A stretch of 64,000 nt of DNA from Gp6-AA40 sp963742105. GTDB lineage: Bacteria > Acidobacteriota > Vicinamibacteria > Vicinamibacterales > UBA2999. Each line of letters opens with the position of its first letter. The stretch's first letter is position 1. Under the pieces are notes generated by a model. It had not been told where the DNA came from and did not search any database. It saw only the letters and a list, made by a program, of their open reading frames with translations. Made by a program: the position numbers and the translations under genes. Below, one piece after another: positions 20,296-31,300 of this stretch. The stretch lies in NCBI GenBank assembly GCA_963742105.1, contig CAVUKN010000005.1, positions 744,001 to 808,000 of the forward strand, written 5' to 3'.

Positions 20296-22587
20296 CTATT
20301 TCGCCGGCAGCGCGTAAGTCACCCAGCCGAGGGGGGTCGCCCCGCCGGGGCCGACTGCCGCGCGGGGGCGTGCTCGCCGCCGGGACGAGCAGGTACTGAC
20401 GCCCGCTCATCTCGTACATCACCGGCGAGCCGACGAAGTCACCGCCGAATCGCGACGACCACAGCTGACGACCGGTGTCGCTGTCCCACGCGCGAATCTG
20501 GTTGTCGCGGCCGGCGCCGAAGAGCAGACCCGACGCGGTGACGATCACACCGTTGAGCAGTCCGGGCGCGCCCGTGCCGGTGATTCCGCGGGCGGCGAGC
20601 TCGGGGTCGTCGCCGAAGCCGACGCGCCATTTGATGGACGGCACGTTCAGGTCGTACTTCACGATTGAGGTGAAGGGCGGCCTGATCCGGTTGCCGACCG
20701 TGTTGTATTCGTTGATGACCGGTCGTTCGTATTGCGCAACTCCATCTGGATACGGCGGCAACGCGCCGCGTCCGCGTCCGGCCGGTGCGTCCGGCCGTGT
20801 CCAGGCCGAGCCGGATCCCGACGATCAACTCCGGCGGCGCACCGGATCCCACTGGCCCCCCGCGCCCGCGTCCGCCAATCGCCTGACCGCGCGCTCCCGG
20901 CGCGGTCGTCAGCAAGGCGACGAGTGCGTCGACGTCCGCCGGCGTGAGATGCGGGAACGAGGGCATCCGTCCTTTGCCGGCCGCGACCACCGTTCGAATG
21001 GCGTCCGCGCCAAAGCGAGGCGCACCGGCAGCGATGTTGTTGGCCGGATCCGCGGCGGTGTAGACGAGCGCCGGCACGCTGTCGGATCCTTGACGATCGG
21101 GACCGTGGCACGTCTGGCAGTTCTGCTGATAGATCGCCTGTCCCGGCGGCTGCGGCGGCCCGCCGCGCCCGGCCGTTTCGCCCGGGCGCAACAGCCGCAG
21201 GATGCCTGGGTTGTCGTGGCTGACCACGTAGACGGCGCCCGTCGCCGGTTCGGACGCCATCCCGCCGAACAGGACTCCGCCATTGCTCGTGGGAATGTGC
21301 ACCGTGTCGGAGTAGTTGATCGGCGTGAAGAGCCCGAGATTCTTCGCGGCCAGCAGGCGCGTTCTGAATCTGGCGACTTCATCGTCGGCGAGATACGGAC
21401 TGATGTCATCCACCCCGAACGACTGACGCGCGTGCGGCGGAGGGTTGGTGGGGTACGGCTGTGTCGGCCAGCTCTGCTCGCCCGGCATGTCGGACGTCGG
21501 CACCGGTCGCTCGACGATCGGCCAGATCGGTTCGCCGGTCACGCGGTCGAACACGAACAGCCACGTCGTCTTCGCGCCGACGACGACCACGTCGCGATTG
21601 CGGCCGTTGTGCCGGATGGTCGTCAGTTGCGGCGCGGCGCTCGGATCGAGATCCCACAGGTCGTGGTGCACGAACTGGAAGTGCCAGCGGCGCGTCCCGG
21701 TACGCGCGTCGAGCGCGACGATCGACGTGCCGAACAGATTGCTGCCGATGCGATCGACTCCGTAGAAGTCGTACGTCGGGGATCCGAGCGGGATGTAGAC
21801 GATGCCGCGGCGCGGTGTCGACCGTCATCTCGCCCCAGTTGTTCACGCCGCCGATGTACTTCCAGGCGTCCTTCGGCCAGGTGTCGTATCCGAACTCGCC
21901 CGGCCGCGGCACGGTGTGGAAGGTCCACACCAACCTGCCCGAGACCACGTCGTAGGCGCGGATGTCGCCCGGCGGCGACATGTAACCCTCGCCCGTCGCG
22001 CTGCCAACGATGACGAGGTTGTCGAAGACCTCGCCAGGGATGCTCGACTGAATGTTGCCGATGCTTTCCGGGTCGCGGCCATCGAGTCCGACGCGCAGGT
22101 CGACCACGCCGTTGGTGCCGAAGGACATGATCGACTTGCCGGTTGTCGCGTCGATCTCCTGCAGCAGGCTGTTCATCGCGAAGATCAGGCGCTGGTCGCG
22201 GCCGTCGGCTGCTCTCCCAGTAGTTCATCCCGCGGCTGGTCATCCCGGTCATGTTTTCGCGCACCCACCGCTCGCGTTCCCGTCGCCGCGTCGAGCGCGA
22301 CCAGTGAGCCGTTGCGGCCGCGCCCGTAAATCACGCCGTGCACGACAACGGGACTGCTGCCCGCGTCGCCGAAGGGATACGTCCAGGCCACCTGCAACTG
22401 CGCCACGTTGCTGCGGGTGATCTGGGTCGACGGCCAGATAGCGCGAGTTGTCGGCGCCATTGCCGTAGCCGGTCCACCATTTGTCGGTCGTTGACTGGGC
22501 TGTCGTGGTTGCGATCGCGGCGGCATACACGGCCAGAGCGGCGACCACGAGCAGGTATCGCGGCGACGGGGCTCCAGTGTCGGACAT
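20296..22587 (-). CDS. PQQ-dependent dehydrogenase with cytochrome c domain inserted late in the chain, many frameshifts
   Basis: Exported protein of about 760 residues starting MSDTGAPSPRYLLVVAAL. PQQ-propeller strips are visible (WWTGYGNGADNSRYL, GSLVALDAATG, GKSIMSFGTNGVVDLRVGL, FQFVHHDLWDLD, LFTPINYSDT), then a haem site in IYQQNCQTCHGPDRQGSDSV, then a last propeller part (NGVIVTASGLLFGAG, QLWSSRFGGDFVGSPVMYE) ending LGWVTYALPAK at TAG 20298-20296. The cytochrome is therefore placed differently from the neighbouring homologue. Gly/Arg/Pro-rich loops flank it. Frames change many times. The start at ATG 22587 is followed by a good signal peptide. Likely an alcohol or sugar dehydrogenase; the substrate is unknown. 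Confidence 0.8.
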
Positions 22588-22693
22588 GGCGGGCGCTATC
22601 ATAGCCGCGGCGGCAGAGTTGTTGCGCATTGCGAAACAGGCTTTGCATATTTTTGGCGCCGGCCTCGGTCCGGTGCGGGTAGGATGGCGCCCG

Positions 22694-24627
22694 ATGAATC
22701 GTGTCCGGCCCGTTTGCCGCGGTAGTGCCCCGTTTCTTCTGTTATTCCTCGTCGCCGGCTGCGCGGACCGTCGCCAACCGTGGGCGGATCGGAACCAGCG
22801 CGTCATCGAGGCGCACGAGCATTACCGGCCGGACACGCGATCTTCCGCGCGTATCGGTGCCGATGGTCCTCGCCGATGGCGAACCGGTGGAACGCCGCGC
22901 CCTGTCCAGCGATCACCATCGCGCCGGGCGTGACCGCTACGCTCGGCTGGGGCCGCGGCGCGCTCGTCGAACGCCTCGACATGCAGGCGAACGCGACCTA
23001 CCCCGCCCAGACGCTCAACGAAGAGCTCTTCGTCATCGTGCAGGACGGGTCCGCGACGATCGACGTCGGCGGAAAGACAACGGAGCTGGCGAAGGACCAC
23101 GCGCTCTACCTGCAGCCTGGCGCCGTGCGGTCGATGAAGGCCGGTGCGAACGGTCTGCGGGCATTCGAGATCTACTCACCGGTACGCCTGGATCACCTCG
23201 CCATGGCGGGACAGCGCACGGCAGGCGTCACCGTCAGCTTTCCGGATCAAGGCGTGACACCGTCGCTCGATCCTGGGGTGGCCGTCAATCTGAACGACAT
23301 CCAGTGGACACCGCTGACGGACCCGGCTCCCGGCAAGTCGTATCGCCGCGCGACGACGTACTCGCGTCTGTTGTGGGGACGCAACGCACAGATCAGCCTG
23401 GTGCGCATCGATCCGCAATCGGAGATCGCGCTGCACATTCATCCCGAAGACCAGCTGACCACGACGCTCCGCGGCACCATCGAGCAGGGCGTCATCGATC
23501 GCACGTACACCGAATCCGGCACGACGGGTCACGTCCTGTTTCTGCCAGGCGGAATGGCCCACTCCGGCAAAGCCGGAGACGTCGGCGTCGATCAGCTCGA
23601 TGTCTTCTGGCCGGTGCGGCCGGATTACGAGGATCGCGCGAAGAAGCAACGGGCCCTCTACGAGCAGATCGTCGCGCCGGGTGAACAGCCGCACAAACTG
23701 GCCGAGGGATTCACGTTCACCGAGGGGCCGACATGGCTGGACGGGAAGCTGTACTTCTCGGACATGTGGTTCAAGAACGCGGCGGCTGGTGACTACACCG
23801 GCAGTCCTGCGCGCAGCCGGCTGATCGCGATGGACCCGGCCGGCAGCTACCGGGTGCTGGCGCACGGCATGCAATCGAACGGCACGATCGCGGCGAAGGG
23901 CGGCAACCTGATCGTCTGCGACATGTTCGGTCACCGCGTCGTCGAGCTGGATCCAGCGACCGGCCGCGTGATTCGCGTGCTGCTCGCCACGATCAACGGC
24001 ATACCGATCGACGGACCGAATGATCTGGTGATGGACGCAAGAGGCGGTGTGTACATCACCGATCCACAATTCACCCCCGAAGCGAAGAAGAGTCAGCCGG
24101 GCAAGCAGGTGTACTATCTCGCCGCCGATGGCTCGGCGCGGGTCGTCATCGGTCCCGGCGAGTACGCGATGCCGAACGGGGTCGAATTGTCACCCGACGG
24201 CAGGACGCTGTACGTGAACAACACGTGGCTGCAGCCAGGCGAGAACTTCATCTGGGCCTACGACGTGGCGGCGGACGGGTCGCTCTCGAACAAGCGGCAG
24301 TTCGCGATGGTCGACCGGAAGCCGGAAGTGCTCGAGGCGTCGAACCCGGCCGATCGCTTCGACTCGGGTGCGGACGGCAGCGCGGTGGATACCGATGGCC
24401 GTTACTACGTGGCCACGCGAACCGGTGTCCAGATCTTCCTGCCGGACGGTACCGCCGCGGGCACCATCTGGACCCCGCAATATCCGGTCAGCGTCACGTT
24501 CGGCGGACCGAACAACGACGTGCTCTACATGGTCGGGGAATCCTCGGTGTGGTCGATCCAGACCAGGGTTCACGGATTTCGTCATCCACAGGACGTCAAC
24601 CAGCCCCGGGGTGTGCAAACCCACTAG
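22694..24627 (+). CDS. Lipoprotein fusing two cupin domains to an SMP-30/gluconolactonase propeller, two frameshifts
   Basis: About 645 residues starting at ATG 22694 (MNRVRPVCRGS), with a lipobox in FLVAGC. Cupin 1 (about 23000-23170) contains LNEELFVIVQDGSATIDV; cupin 2 (about 23340-23610) contains LHIHPEDQLTTTLRG and HVLFLPGGMAHSG. From about 23690 an SMP-30 propeller starts with LAEGFTFTEGPTWLDGKLYF (metal Glu) and continues NGTIAAKGGNLIVCDMFGHR, DGPNDLVMDARGGVYITDP, MPNGVELSPDGRTLYVNNTW and DRFDSGADGSAVDTDGRYYV, which carry the metal Asn and Asp residues. Frames change near 22840 and 22910 only. It may hydrolyse sugar lactones, which would suit the PQQ dehydrogenases encoded divergently. 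Confidence 0.82.
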
Positions 24628-24745
24628 CACCCGTGACTGGTTCCCCGGTATCTTTTGCCGCACTGCGCGGCGAACCGCTTAAGGATTCGCGGCAACGATT
24701 CGAATTTCCGCGTGTGAGCCGGCAAAGCCGGCCGAGGGCCAGACA

Positions 24746-25675
24746 ATGAGACACACGCTCCTGCTTGTCCTCCTCGTGGCACTCACCCTGATCTCGGTGC
24801 GGGCGCAGAGCCCCGCGCCGGGCACGCTGTCGCAGCGGATCGTGCATACGGATCCAGCGGCGTACCGGCCGTCACCGGCCGTGCACGGCGGCGCCGGGAC
24901 GATGTCGTTCACCGCGTTGTTGAATCGCGGTGCAGTCACGCCTGAGTTCAACTTCCTCCACCGCGGCGTGATTCCGGCGGGAGCCGGCATCGGGCATCAC
25001 TTCCACAACGTCGTCGAGGAGATGTTCGTGATCCTCGACGGCGAAGCGCAGTTCACAATCGACGGGCGGACCGCAACGGTGAAGGGGCCCGCCGGCGTCA
25101 TTTGTCGCACGGGTCATTCGCACGCCATTTACAATCCCGGTCCTGCGCCCGTTCAGTGGATGAACCTGAACGTCTCGCTGATCCCCGGCGTCTACGACAA
25201 CTTCGATCTCGGCGACACGCGCGTCGGCGCCACACTCGATCCAATCCCTACGTTCATGGTCATGCGGCTGGATTCCGCGCTGCTGCGGCCTGCCGCCGGG
25301 CGCGGCCGGGGTGCTGCGCCGCCACCGGTCGACCCGAAGGCCGTCTTGTCTCGCCGCGTACTCGGACCGGCGGTGTTCTCGACGACCTGGTCGTATATCG
25401 ATCACGTCGTCGTCCCTCCCGGCGCCACGACGCCGGAACTCGCGCACGACGGCGTCGGCGAGGCCTATTACGTCCTTGCCGGCGAGGGAACGATCAGCGT
25501 CACAGGTGCGGCAGCGGGAACGGCGCCGGTTCGTGGGGGTGATGCGATCCCGATCCGGCTGGGCGAATCGACGCAGTTCACCAACGCCGGTTCGGTGCCG
25601 CTCGAACTGTTCGTGATGGGCGTCGCGCGCGACATGGCGGCAAAGACACAGTTGCTCACCGGCGGGCCGCGCTGA
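24746..25675 (+). CDS. Secreted bicupin protein
   Basis: 309 residues with a signal peptide ending ISVRAQ. Cupin 1 contains HHFHNVVEEMFVILDGEAQF and GHSHAIYNPG, which supply the usual His/His/Glu and His metal ligands. Cupin 2 contains VPPGATTPELAHDGVGEAYY, VLAGEGTISV and a stretch like IRLGESTQFTNAG; its motif 1 has no second His. A Gly/Arg/Ala/Pro-rich linker (about 25288-25330) separates the halves. The frame is intact. It follows the cupin-SMP-30 lipoprotein on the same strand after 118 bases. The reaction is unknown; bicupins include dioxygenases, isomerases and decarboxylases. Confidence 0.8.
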   Translation: MRHTLLLVLLVALTLISVRAQSPAPGTLSQRIVHTDPAAYRPSPAVHGGAGTMSFTALLNRGAVTPEFNFLHRGVIPAGAGIGHHFHNVVEEMFVILDGEAQFTIDGRTATVKGPAGVICRTGHSHAIYNPGPAPVQWMNLNVSLIPGVYDNFDLGDTRVGATLDPIPTFMVMRLDSALLRPAAGRGRGAAPPPVDPKAVLSRRVLGPAVFSTTWSYIDHVVVPPGATTPELAHDGVGEAYYVLAGEGTISVTGAAAGTAPVRGGDAIPIRLGESTQFTNAGSVPLELFVMGVARDMAAKTQLLTGGPR

Positions 25676-25689
25676 TTGCGACGAGTGAC

Positions 25690-25798
25690 GCCGGGACCGC
25701 GGACGCCGGCCTACGGAACGCCAGGACGCAACGCCGGGACCGCTACGCGGATCCCGGCCTACGAGTGTAGGGCGGGTTCCGCGCAGCGGACCCGCCTG
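25690..25798. repeat. REP-like palindrome cluster in a spacer
   Basis: Three GC palindromes in a row: a CGGGACCGC/GCCGGCCTAC unit, GGACCGCTACGCGGATCCCG with GGCCTACGAG, and GGCGGGTTCCGCGCAGCGGACCCGCC shortened to its arms GGCGGGTTCCGC and GCGGACCCGCC. The middle unit matches the two copies at 3873-3927. The element ends about 17 bases before the ABM gene. Confidence 0.7.
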
Positions 25799-25815
25799 GA
25801 GCGAAGGGAGCAGAC

Positions 25816-26226
25816 GTGAACAGACGGGGGATCCTGCGGTCCGCGTTCGCCGCGACGGCTGCCGCACTTGGCGTCGGGCGCTTTGCCGCGCCGGCCGGTG
25901 CGCAGACGAAGCACATTCGACTCTACGTGGAGATGGACGTGGCGCCGGCGCGCGAGCGCGAGATGCTCGACGCCTTCCACAACACCTTCGTGCCGGAAGC
26001 AGTCAAGCACGAGGGATACATCCGGGTGAAGATGCTGAAGCGTCGCACCATCGTCCAGGGGACGGCGCCAGCCGCACACAACTATCGCTTCGAGCTGGAG
26101 TTCGAGAGCGAGGAGCTGCGACAGAAGTGGATCGCGTCACCGGCCCATCAGCGCGTGTGGCCGCTGGTCGAGCGGACCATGACGACGCAGAAGGACTATC
26201 CGGTCGTGCTGTACGACGAACTCTGA
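25816..26226 (+). CDS. Tat-exported antibiotic-biosynthesis-monooxygenase (ABM) domain protein
   Basis: 136 residues. GTG 25816 has AAGGGAG five bases upstream. The N-terminus MNRRGILRSAFAATAAALGV is a Tat-like signal (one RR pair), cleaved near PAGAQ. The mature part is one ferredoxin-like ABM domain: IRLYVEMDVAPAREREMLDA, FHNTFVPEAVKHEGYIRVK, YRFELEFESEEL and WIASPAHQRVWP. Proteins of this family bind small hydrophobic or aromatic substrates or haem; an exported copy is less common. It is convergent with the IclR gene, with only nine bases between their stops. Confidence 0.82.
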   Translation: MNRRGILRSAFAATAAALGVGRFAAPAGAQTKHIRLYVEMDVAPAREREMLDAFHNTFVPEAVKHEGYIRVKMLKRRTIVQGTAPAAHNYRFELEFESEELRQKWIASPAHQRVWPLVERTMTTQKDYPVVLYDEL

Positions 26227-26235
26227 CGCGGTCGG

Positions 26236-27012
26236 TCAGACCGCGAGTGACACGCTGATGGCGTGAGCGGTCTTCTTCACTTCCGCAGCGGCGTGCGCGA
26301 GGGCGCGGGCGTTCAGGCGCGTCACCGGTGAGGAAACGCCGACGGATGCGAGGATTTCGCCCTGCGGATCGCGGATTGGTGCGGCCACGCACCGGACTTC
26401 TCCGATGTACTCCCCATCGTCGAGCGCGAAGCCCTCGAGCCGAACCTGCGCGCAGGCGCGGGCGAGCTTCGCCAGCGAGGCAATGGTGGTGCGCGTGTAC
26501 ACCTGGAGCGGCGCCCGGCCGAGCAACTGCTCGAGGGTGGCGCGATCGCAATCGGCGAGCAGGGCCTTGCCGTGTGCGGTGCAGTGCAGCGGCGCGAATT
26601 CTCCGGTCTGCCCGGCCACTGAGACGACTTGACCGATCGGGATCTGATGATCGATGAAGAACACCTCGACGCCCTCGCGAACCGCGAAGTGAGACGTCTC
26701 CCCCAGCGTGGCGGTGAGCTCCTGGAGATAGTGGTGGAAGAACGAGCCCAGCACGCTGCGCCCGTAGCGCCGCGATAACCGCCAGGCCGTCGGGCCCAGG
26801 ATGTAGTCCTTGCTGCCCTTCGGATTGGCGAGGAACCGGCGCTGCCGGAGCGTGTTCGCCAGCCTGAAGACACTGCTGCGGTTGATCCCGATCAGGTCGG
26901 TCAACTGCTTCAGCGGCACGGGGTGCGACGCCGCCGCGACCGCTTCGAGGATCGCCAACCCGCGGTCGAGGCTCTGGATTGCCGGGGTGTCGTGTACCGC
27001 TTTGCCGTTCAT
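26236..27012 (-). CDS. IclR-family transcriptional regulator
   Basis: 258 residues from ATG 27012 (MNGKAVHDTPAIQSLDRGL); open sequence continues upstream but without conservation. The N-terminal winged helix has LAILEAVAAASHPVPLKQL and IGINRSSVFRLANTLRQRRF. The C-terminal effector domain carries the family features GETSHFAVREGVEVFFIDHQ, PLHCTAHGKALLA and DDGEYIGEVRCVAAPIRDP. IclR proteins bind small carboxylates or sugars and often control a divergent catabolic gene. Here the divergent gene is the GH10 xylanase, 137 bases away. An imperfect inverted repeat, GTGTTCC...GGAATGCAC, lies in the spacer near 27024-27050 and is a candidate operator. Confidence 0.88.
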   Translation of the reverse strand: MNGKAVHDTPAIQSLDRGLAILEAVAAASHPVPLKQLTDLIGINRSSVFRLANTLRQRRFLANPKGSKDYILGPTAWRLSRRYGRSVLGSFFHHYLQELTATLGETSHFAVREGVEVFFIDHQIPIGQVVSVAGQTGEFAPLHCTAHGKALLADCDRATLEQLLGRAPLQVYTRTTIASLAKLARACAQVRLEGFALDDGEYIGEVRCVAAPIRDPQGEILASVGVSSPVTRLNARALAHAAAEVKKTAHAISVSLAV

Positions 27013-27149
27013 TGTGGCGAGGTGTGTTCCAAGAATACCCCGGAATGCACGTGAAATTTTGCCGTTGTCTTGCCGACCGACCAGTGCTAAGTTCCGCCGC
27101 ACCCGGACGGGATGCAATGGCTGTTTCGCTATATGCAACGGGCGCAGCG

Positions 27150-28289
27150 ATGAAGATCAGTCGCCGCAGATTCACCGGCCTGGTGGCCACCGCCGCCGCG
27201 GGGGTAGCGGCGGCACGCGCCGACGCGCTGCCGTGGCTGTTCGTGCCGGCCCTGGCGGCACAGGCCGTCGCCCTCAAGGACGTGGTCCCCAGCGGTTGGC
27301 TGATTGGCGCCGCGATCAACCAGAACCAGAGCGATGCGCGCGACACGGTTGCGGTCGACCTGGTGACGCGCCAGTTCAACACCATCAGCCCGGAGAACCT
27401 GCTCAAGTTCCAGAGCCTTCATCCCGAGCCCGATCGGTTTACGTTCGAGGCGGCCGATCGCTACGTGGCGTTCGGCCGCGAGCGCGGCATGGCCGTCATC
27501 GGCCACAACCTCGTGTGGCATTCGCAGACGCCACGGTGGGTATGGGACGGTCCCGACGGCGCCCTGGCCGACCGCGCCACGATGCTGGCGCGGATGCGCA
27601 CGCACATTTCGACCGTCGTCGGCCGCTACAAGGGAAAGATTCGCGGCTGGGACGTGGTGAACGAGGCGCTGAGCGAGGACGGCACGTTGCGCGACTCGCC
27701 GTGGCGTCGTGGCATCGGTGACGATTACGTTGCACGCGCGTTCGAGTTCGCGCACGAGGCCGATCCGGACGCCGAGCTCTATTACAACGACTACAACCTC
27801 GCGACCAGACCGGAGAAGCGCGCCGGTGCCATCCGCATCATCAAGGACCTGCAGCAGCGCGGCATCCGGATCGATGCGGTCGGTGAGCAGGGACACTGGC
27901 GGCTCGACACCCCCACGCCGGACGAACTCGATGGCGCGATCACCGACCTGCGCGCGACCGGCGTGAAGGTGATGATGACCGAGCTCGACGTGAACCTTTT
28001 GCCGCCGGCCGGCGCGCCAACACCCGGGCAGCCAGCCTCACCGGACTCCAATCCTTACGCGAACGGCCTGCCGGATGACATTCAGCAGGCACTCGCGCGC
28101 TATTACGCCGAGGCATTCCGCGTGCTGCTGGCGCATCGCGACGACATCATGCGCGTGACGTTCTGGGGCGTCAGCGACGCCGACTCGTGGCTCAATCGCG
28201 GGCGCGTGAACCATCCGCTGCTGTGGGACCGGCAGCGGCAGCCGAAGCCCGCGTTCGATGAAGTCGTCAAGGTGTTGATGGGAGCGTAG
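27150..28289 (+). CDS. GH10 endo-1,4-beta-xylanase, Tat-exported
   Basis: 379 residues starting at ATG 27150, MKISRRRFTGLVATAAAGVA, a clear twin-arginine signal. The mature enzyme is a complete GH10 barrel: FNTISPENLLKFQSLHPEPD, VIGHNLVWHSQTPRWV, the acid/base Glu in GWDVVNEALSEDG (about 27649), YYNDYNLATRPEKR, GEQGHWRLDTPTPDEL, the nucleophile Glu in MMTELDVNLLP (about 27979) and FWGVSDADSWLNRG. It cleaves internal bonds of xylan outside the cytoplasm. The frame is intact. An IclR regulator is divergent, and two TonB-receptor-like proteins follow on the same strand after 23 bases, so co-expression with uptake is plausible. Confidence 0.93.
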   Translation: MKISRRRFTGLVATAAAGVAAARADALPWLFVPALAAQAVALKDVVPSGWLIGAAINQNQSDARDTVAVDLVTRQFNTISPENLLKFQSLHPEPDRFTFEAADRYVAFGRERGMAVIGHNLVWHSQTPRWVWDGPDGALADRATMLARMRTHISTVVGRYKGKIRGWDVVNEALSEDGTLRDSPWRRGIGDDYVARAFEFAHEADPDAELYYNDYNLATRPEKRAGAIRIIKDLQQRGIRIDAVGEQGHWRLDTPTPDELDGAITDLRATGVKVMMTELDVNLLPPAGAPTPGQPASPDSNPYANGLPDDIQQALARYYAEAFRVLLAHRDDIMRVTFWGVSDADSWLNRGRVNHPLLWDRQRQPKPAFDEVVKVLMGA

Positions 28290-28312
28290 GCACTCGAGCG
28301 GAGGAGGACCGC

Positions 28313-31300
28313 ATGCAACGATTGCTCTGGCTCGTCGTACTGCTGGTGACACTGCCCCTGGCCGCGGCGGCGCAGGAAACCCGCGGCAACATCTCCGGAA
28401 CAGTTCGAGATAGCGGCGGCGTCGTTCCGGGTGCATCCGTACGAGTCAGGAACGTCGAAACGAACGTCAGCCAAAGCCTGCTGACGAATGGTTCCGGCTA
28501 CTACGAGGCACCGTTGCTCAACGCGGGCAACTACGAAGTCACGGTCGAAATGAACGGGTACCGCAAGGCGACGCGTGCCAACGTGGCGCTCGGTGTTGGC
28601 CAGCAGGTGACCGTGCCGTTCACGCTGGAAGTCGGCGCGCTCAGCGAAGAGATCGTGGTCCGGGGCGAGGCACCGCTGCTCGACACGAACTCGGTGTCGT
28701 CGGCGGCCAACTTCGACACCCACCTGGTCGAAGCGCTGCCGATGTTCTCGAACATGCCGATCACGCTGGCGCGGTTCGCGCCGGGCGTCAACGTCAACGA
28801 TCAGCAGACCCAGGTGTCGCAGGGTTACGTCGACAACACGTCCCTGTCTGCCGGTTCGCTCCTTGGCCTGCCGCTGGCGGGCACGCAGAACCCGTTGACA
28901 CCGCCGGTCGGTGGCAACAATTACACGCTGGACGGGGCCAACAACAACGGCAGCAACCGCCGCATTGCCGCCTCGCCGAACTCCGACATGATCCAGGAGA
29001 TGCGCGTCGAGTCGTCGAACTTCGACGCCTCGGTCGGTCACGGCCTCGGCCTGCAGATTTCGATGATGACGCGCGCCGGCGCCAACCAGCCGCGCGGCAC
29101 CGTCAACTACCAGTATTGGACGAACAAGCTGAATGCGCTGACGGAGCAGCAGAAGACCACGTTCGACGATCGCGCCAAGAGCGAATTCGAGAAGGGGCGC
29201 TCGCACAATCTGTCGCTGACCCACGGCGGACCTGTGGTGATTCCCGGCCTCGTCAACGGCCGCGGCAAGCTCTTCTACTTCGCCAACTACTCGATGGCCA
29301 ACGATGCGATCCCGGGAAAGATCCAGGGATCGATCACCGTTCCCGCCAACCAGCAGCACATGCAGGGCGACTTTTCCGATCTGCTCCGGCTGCCCAACCC
29401 GGCGCAGTACCAGATCTACGACCCGCTGACGACGCGGCCGGATCCCGCCAACCCGGCGCGGATGATCCGCGATCCATTTCCCGGCAACATCATCCCGCGC
29501 GATCGCATCTTCAACCCGGACGGCAGCTACAAGAATCCGCTGATGGCCCTGTACTCGAAGATGGTGCCGAAGCCGAATCAGAACTTCGTCGAGAACGGCC
29601 AGCAGCCGACCGGCAATTTCTACCAGGGCGGCCAGCCGGACTCGCCGAAGAGTCAGCAATATGGCTTCCGGCTCGACTTCAACGCGTCGGCGAAGGATCG
29701 GTTCTTCTTCCGCACCAGCGGCATCACGTTCCTCGAATACGTGAGCGACTGGACCTACCTGGCCGAGGATCCGGCGCTGCGGATCCACTCGGCGGACCGG
29801 TCGCGTTATCAGTGGTCCTACACCGGCACGTGGACGCGGGTCATGGGTTCGACCGTGCTCGACAGCTCGTTCGCGACCAATCGCTTCAATCAAATCGACG
29901 AGTTCAACGGCCTCAAGAAGTACAAGCCGACTGACGTTGGATTGCCGTCGTACCTCGACGACTTCTGCTCGACGAGGGGCGGCTGCACGTTGCCCGCGAT
30001 CACTATCGGCGTGGGTGCCGGCGCATATCAGCCGTTCGGCGGCGGGCTGTCGGACGGCGACACCGCCACGCACATTCAGGGGCAATCGTCACTGACATCG
30101 GTGAAAGGCGCGCACACGCTGCACGCCGGCATCGACCTCCGCCGCGCGCAGCGCGACCGCACCGGCGGCGGCAACCGTTCGGGTCAGATGACGTTCGACC
30201 GCACCTATACCCGGCAGTTCAGCGACGAGAACACGTTGACACCAAGCAACCTCGGGTTGTCGCTGGCGGCATTCGAACTGGGGTTGCCGACGTCGGCGTC
30301 GATCAATGACACGGTGCCTTCGAGTTTCAGCAACTACTGGACGGGCGCCTTCGCCCAGGACAGTTGGCGACTGGGGCGGTTCACGCTGAATGCGGGCCTG
30401 CGCTTCGAGTACGAGACGGGCGTTCGCGAGGACGACAACCATATGATCGTCGGCTGGGATCCGACGGCGAAGAACTCGATCACCGACGCGGCGCAGGCGG
30501 CGTACCTGGCGAGCGGGCTGCAGAACCAGGCTGGTATGCCGGCAACGCTCAGCGTCGTCGGGGGACCGATCTACGCGACTGATTCCGGGACGTCCGGGCT
30601 CGGGTATCCCGCCCAGGCGATGTGGATGCCGAGGGTCTCCGGGGCGTACCAGCTTGGCGATCGCACGGTCATCAAGGGAGGCTATGGCCTTTACTACGAC
30701 ACCCTGAACGCGTCGGACTACCTCGCGGCCCAGAACGGTTACTCGGTCACGACGACGTCGACGATTTCGGATGATCTGGGGCGCACGTTCAAGTGGCCGA
30801 CGGTGGCGACCGGCAGCAAGAGCTTCGATCCGTTCCCGGTCCGTGCCGACGGCACGCGGTGGGACCCGATCCTCGGCGACACGCTCGGCATCGACTCGCT
30901 GCTGGGCGGAGCCCTCAGCACCGAGAACGGCATCCGCGAGCACCCCCGGCAACAGCGCTGGCGGGTCGGGGTTCAGCGCGAGCTCGTGTCGAAGCTCAGT
31001 GTCGAAGTGGCGTATGCCGGCGTCTACAACGACAAGCTGCCCGTGAGCATCCGCACCGACTACCTGCCGGAGCAGTACTGGGACGGCAGCAACACGCGCA
31101 GCACCGCCGCCAACACCTTCCTCACCGCGAACGTGACGAATCCGTTCTTCATCAACAACTTTGCGTCGCTGAAAACGACCGATCCGGTCCTGTACCAGCG
31201 CCTGGCGTCCAATCCGACGTTCTCGTCGCCGACCATTGCAGCGCAACCGCCTGCTGCGCCCATTTGGCGCGCTGACGAACCTGACCTATGCCAACCTGCC

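Noticed and set aside
20475..22013. A 512-codon plus-strand open frame
   Set aside because: Antisense to the second PQQ dehydrogenase; Arg/Pro-rich with no domain. High GC leaves long spurious frames.
22701..23684. A 327-codon plus-strand frame overlapping the cupin-SMP-30 gene
   Set aside because: A short part of it near 22850-22910 fills the frameshifted N-terminus of that gene; the rest is an Arg/His-rich shadow frame.
28103..30085. A 660-codon open frame on the minus strand
   Set aside because: It lies antisense to the well-conserved TonB-receptor-like gene, has an Arg/Val-rich composition typical of the complement of GC-rich coding DNA, and shows no known motif.
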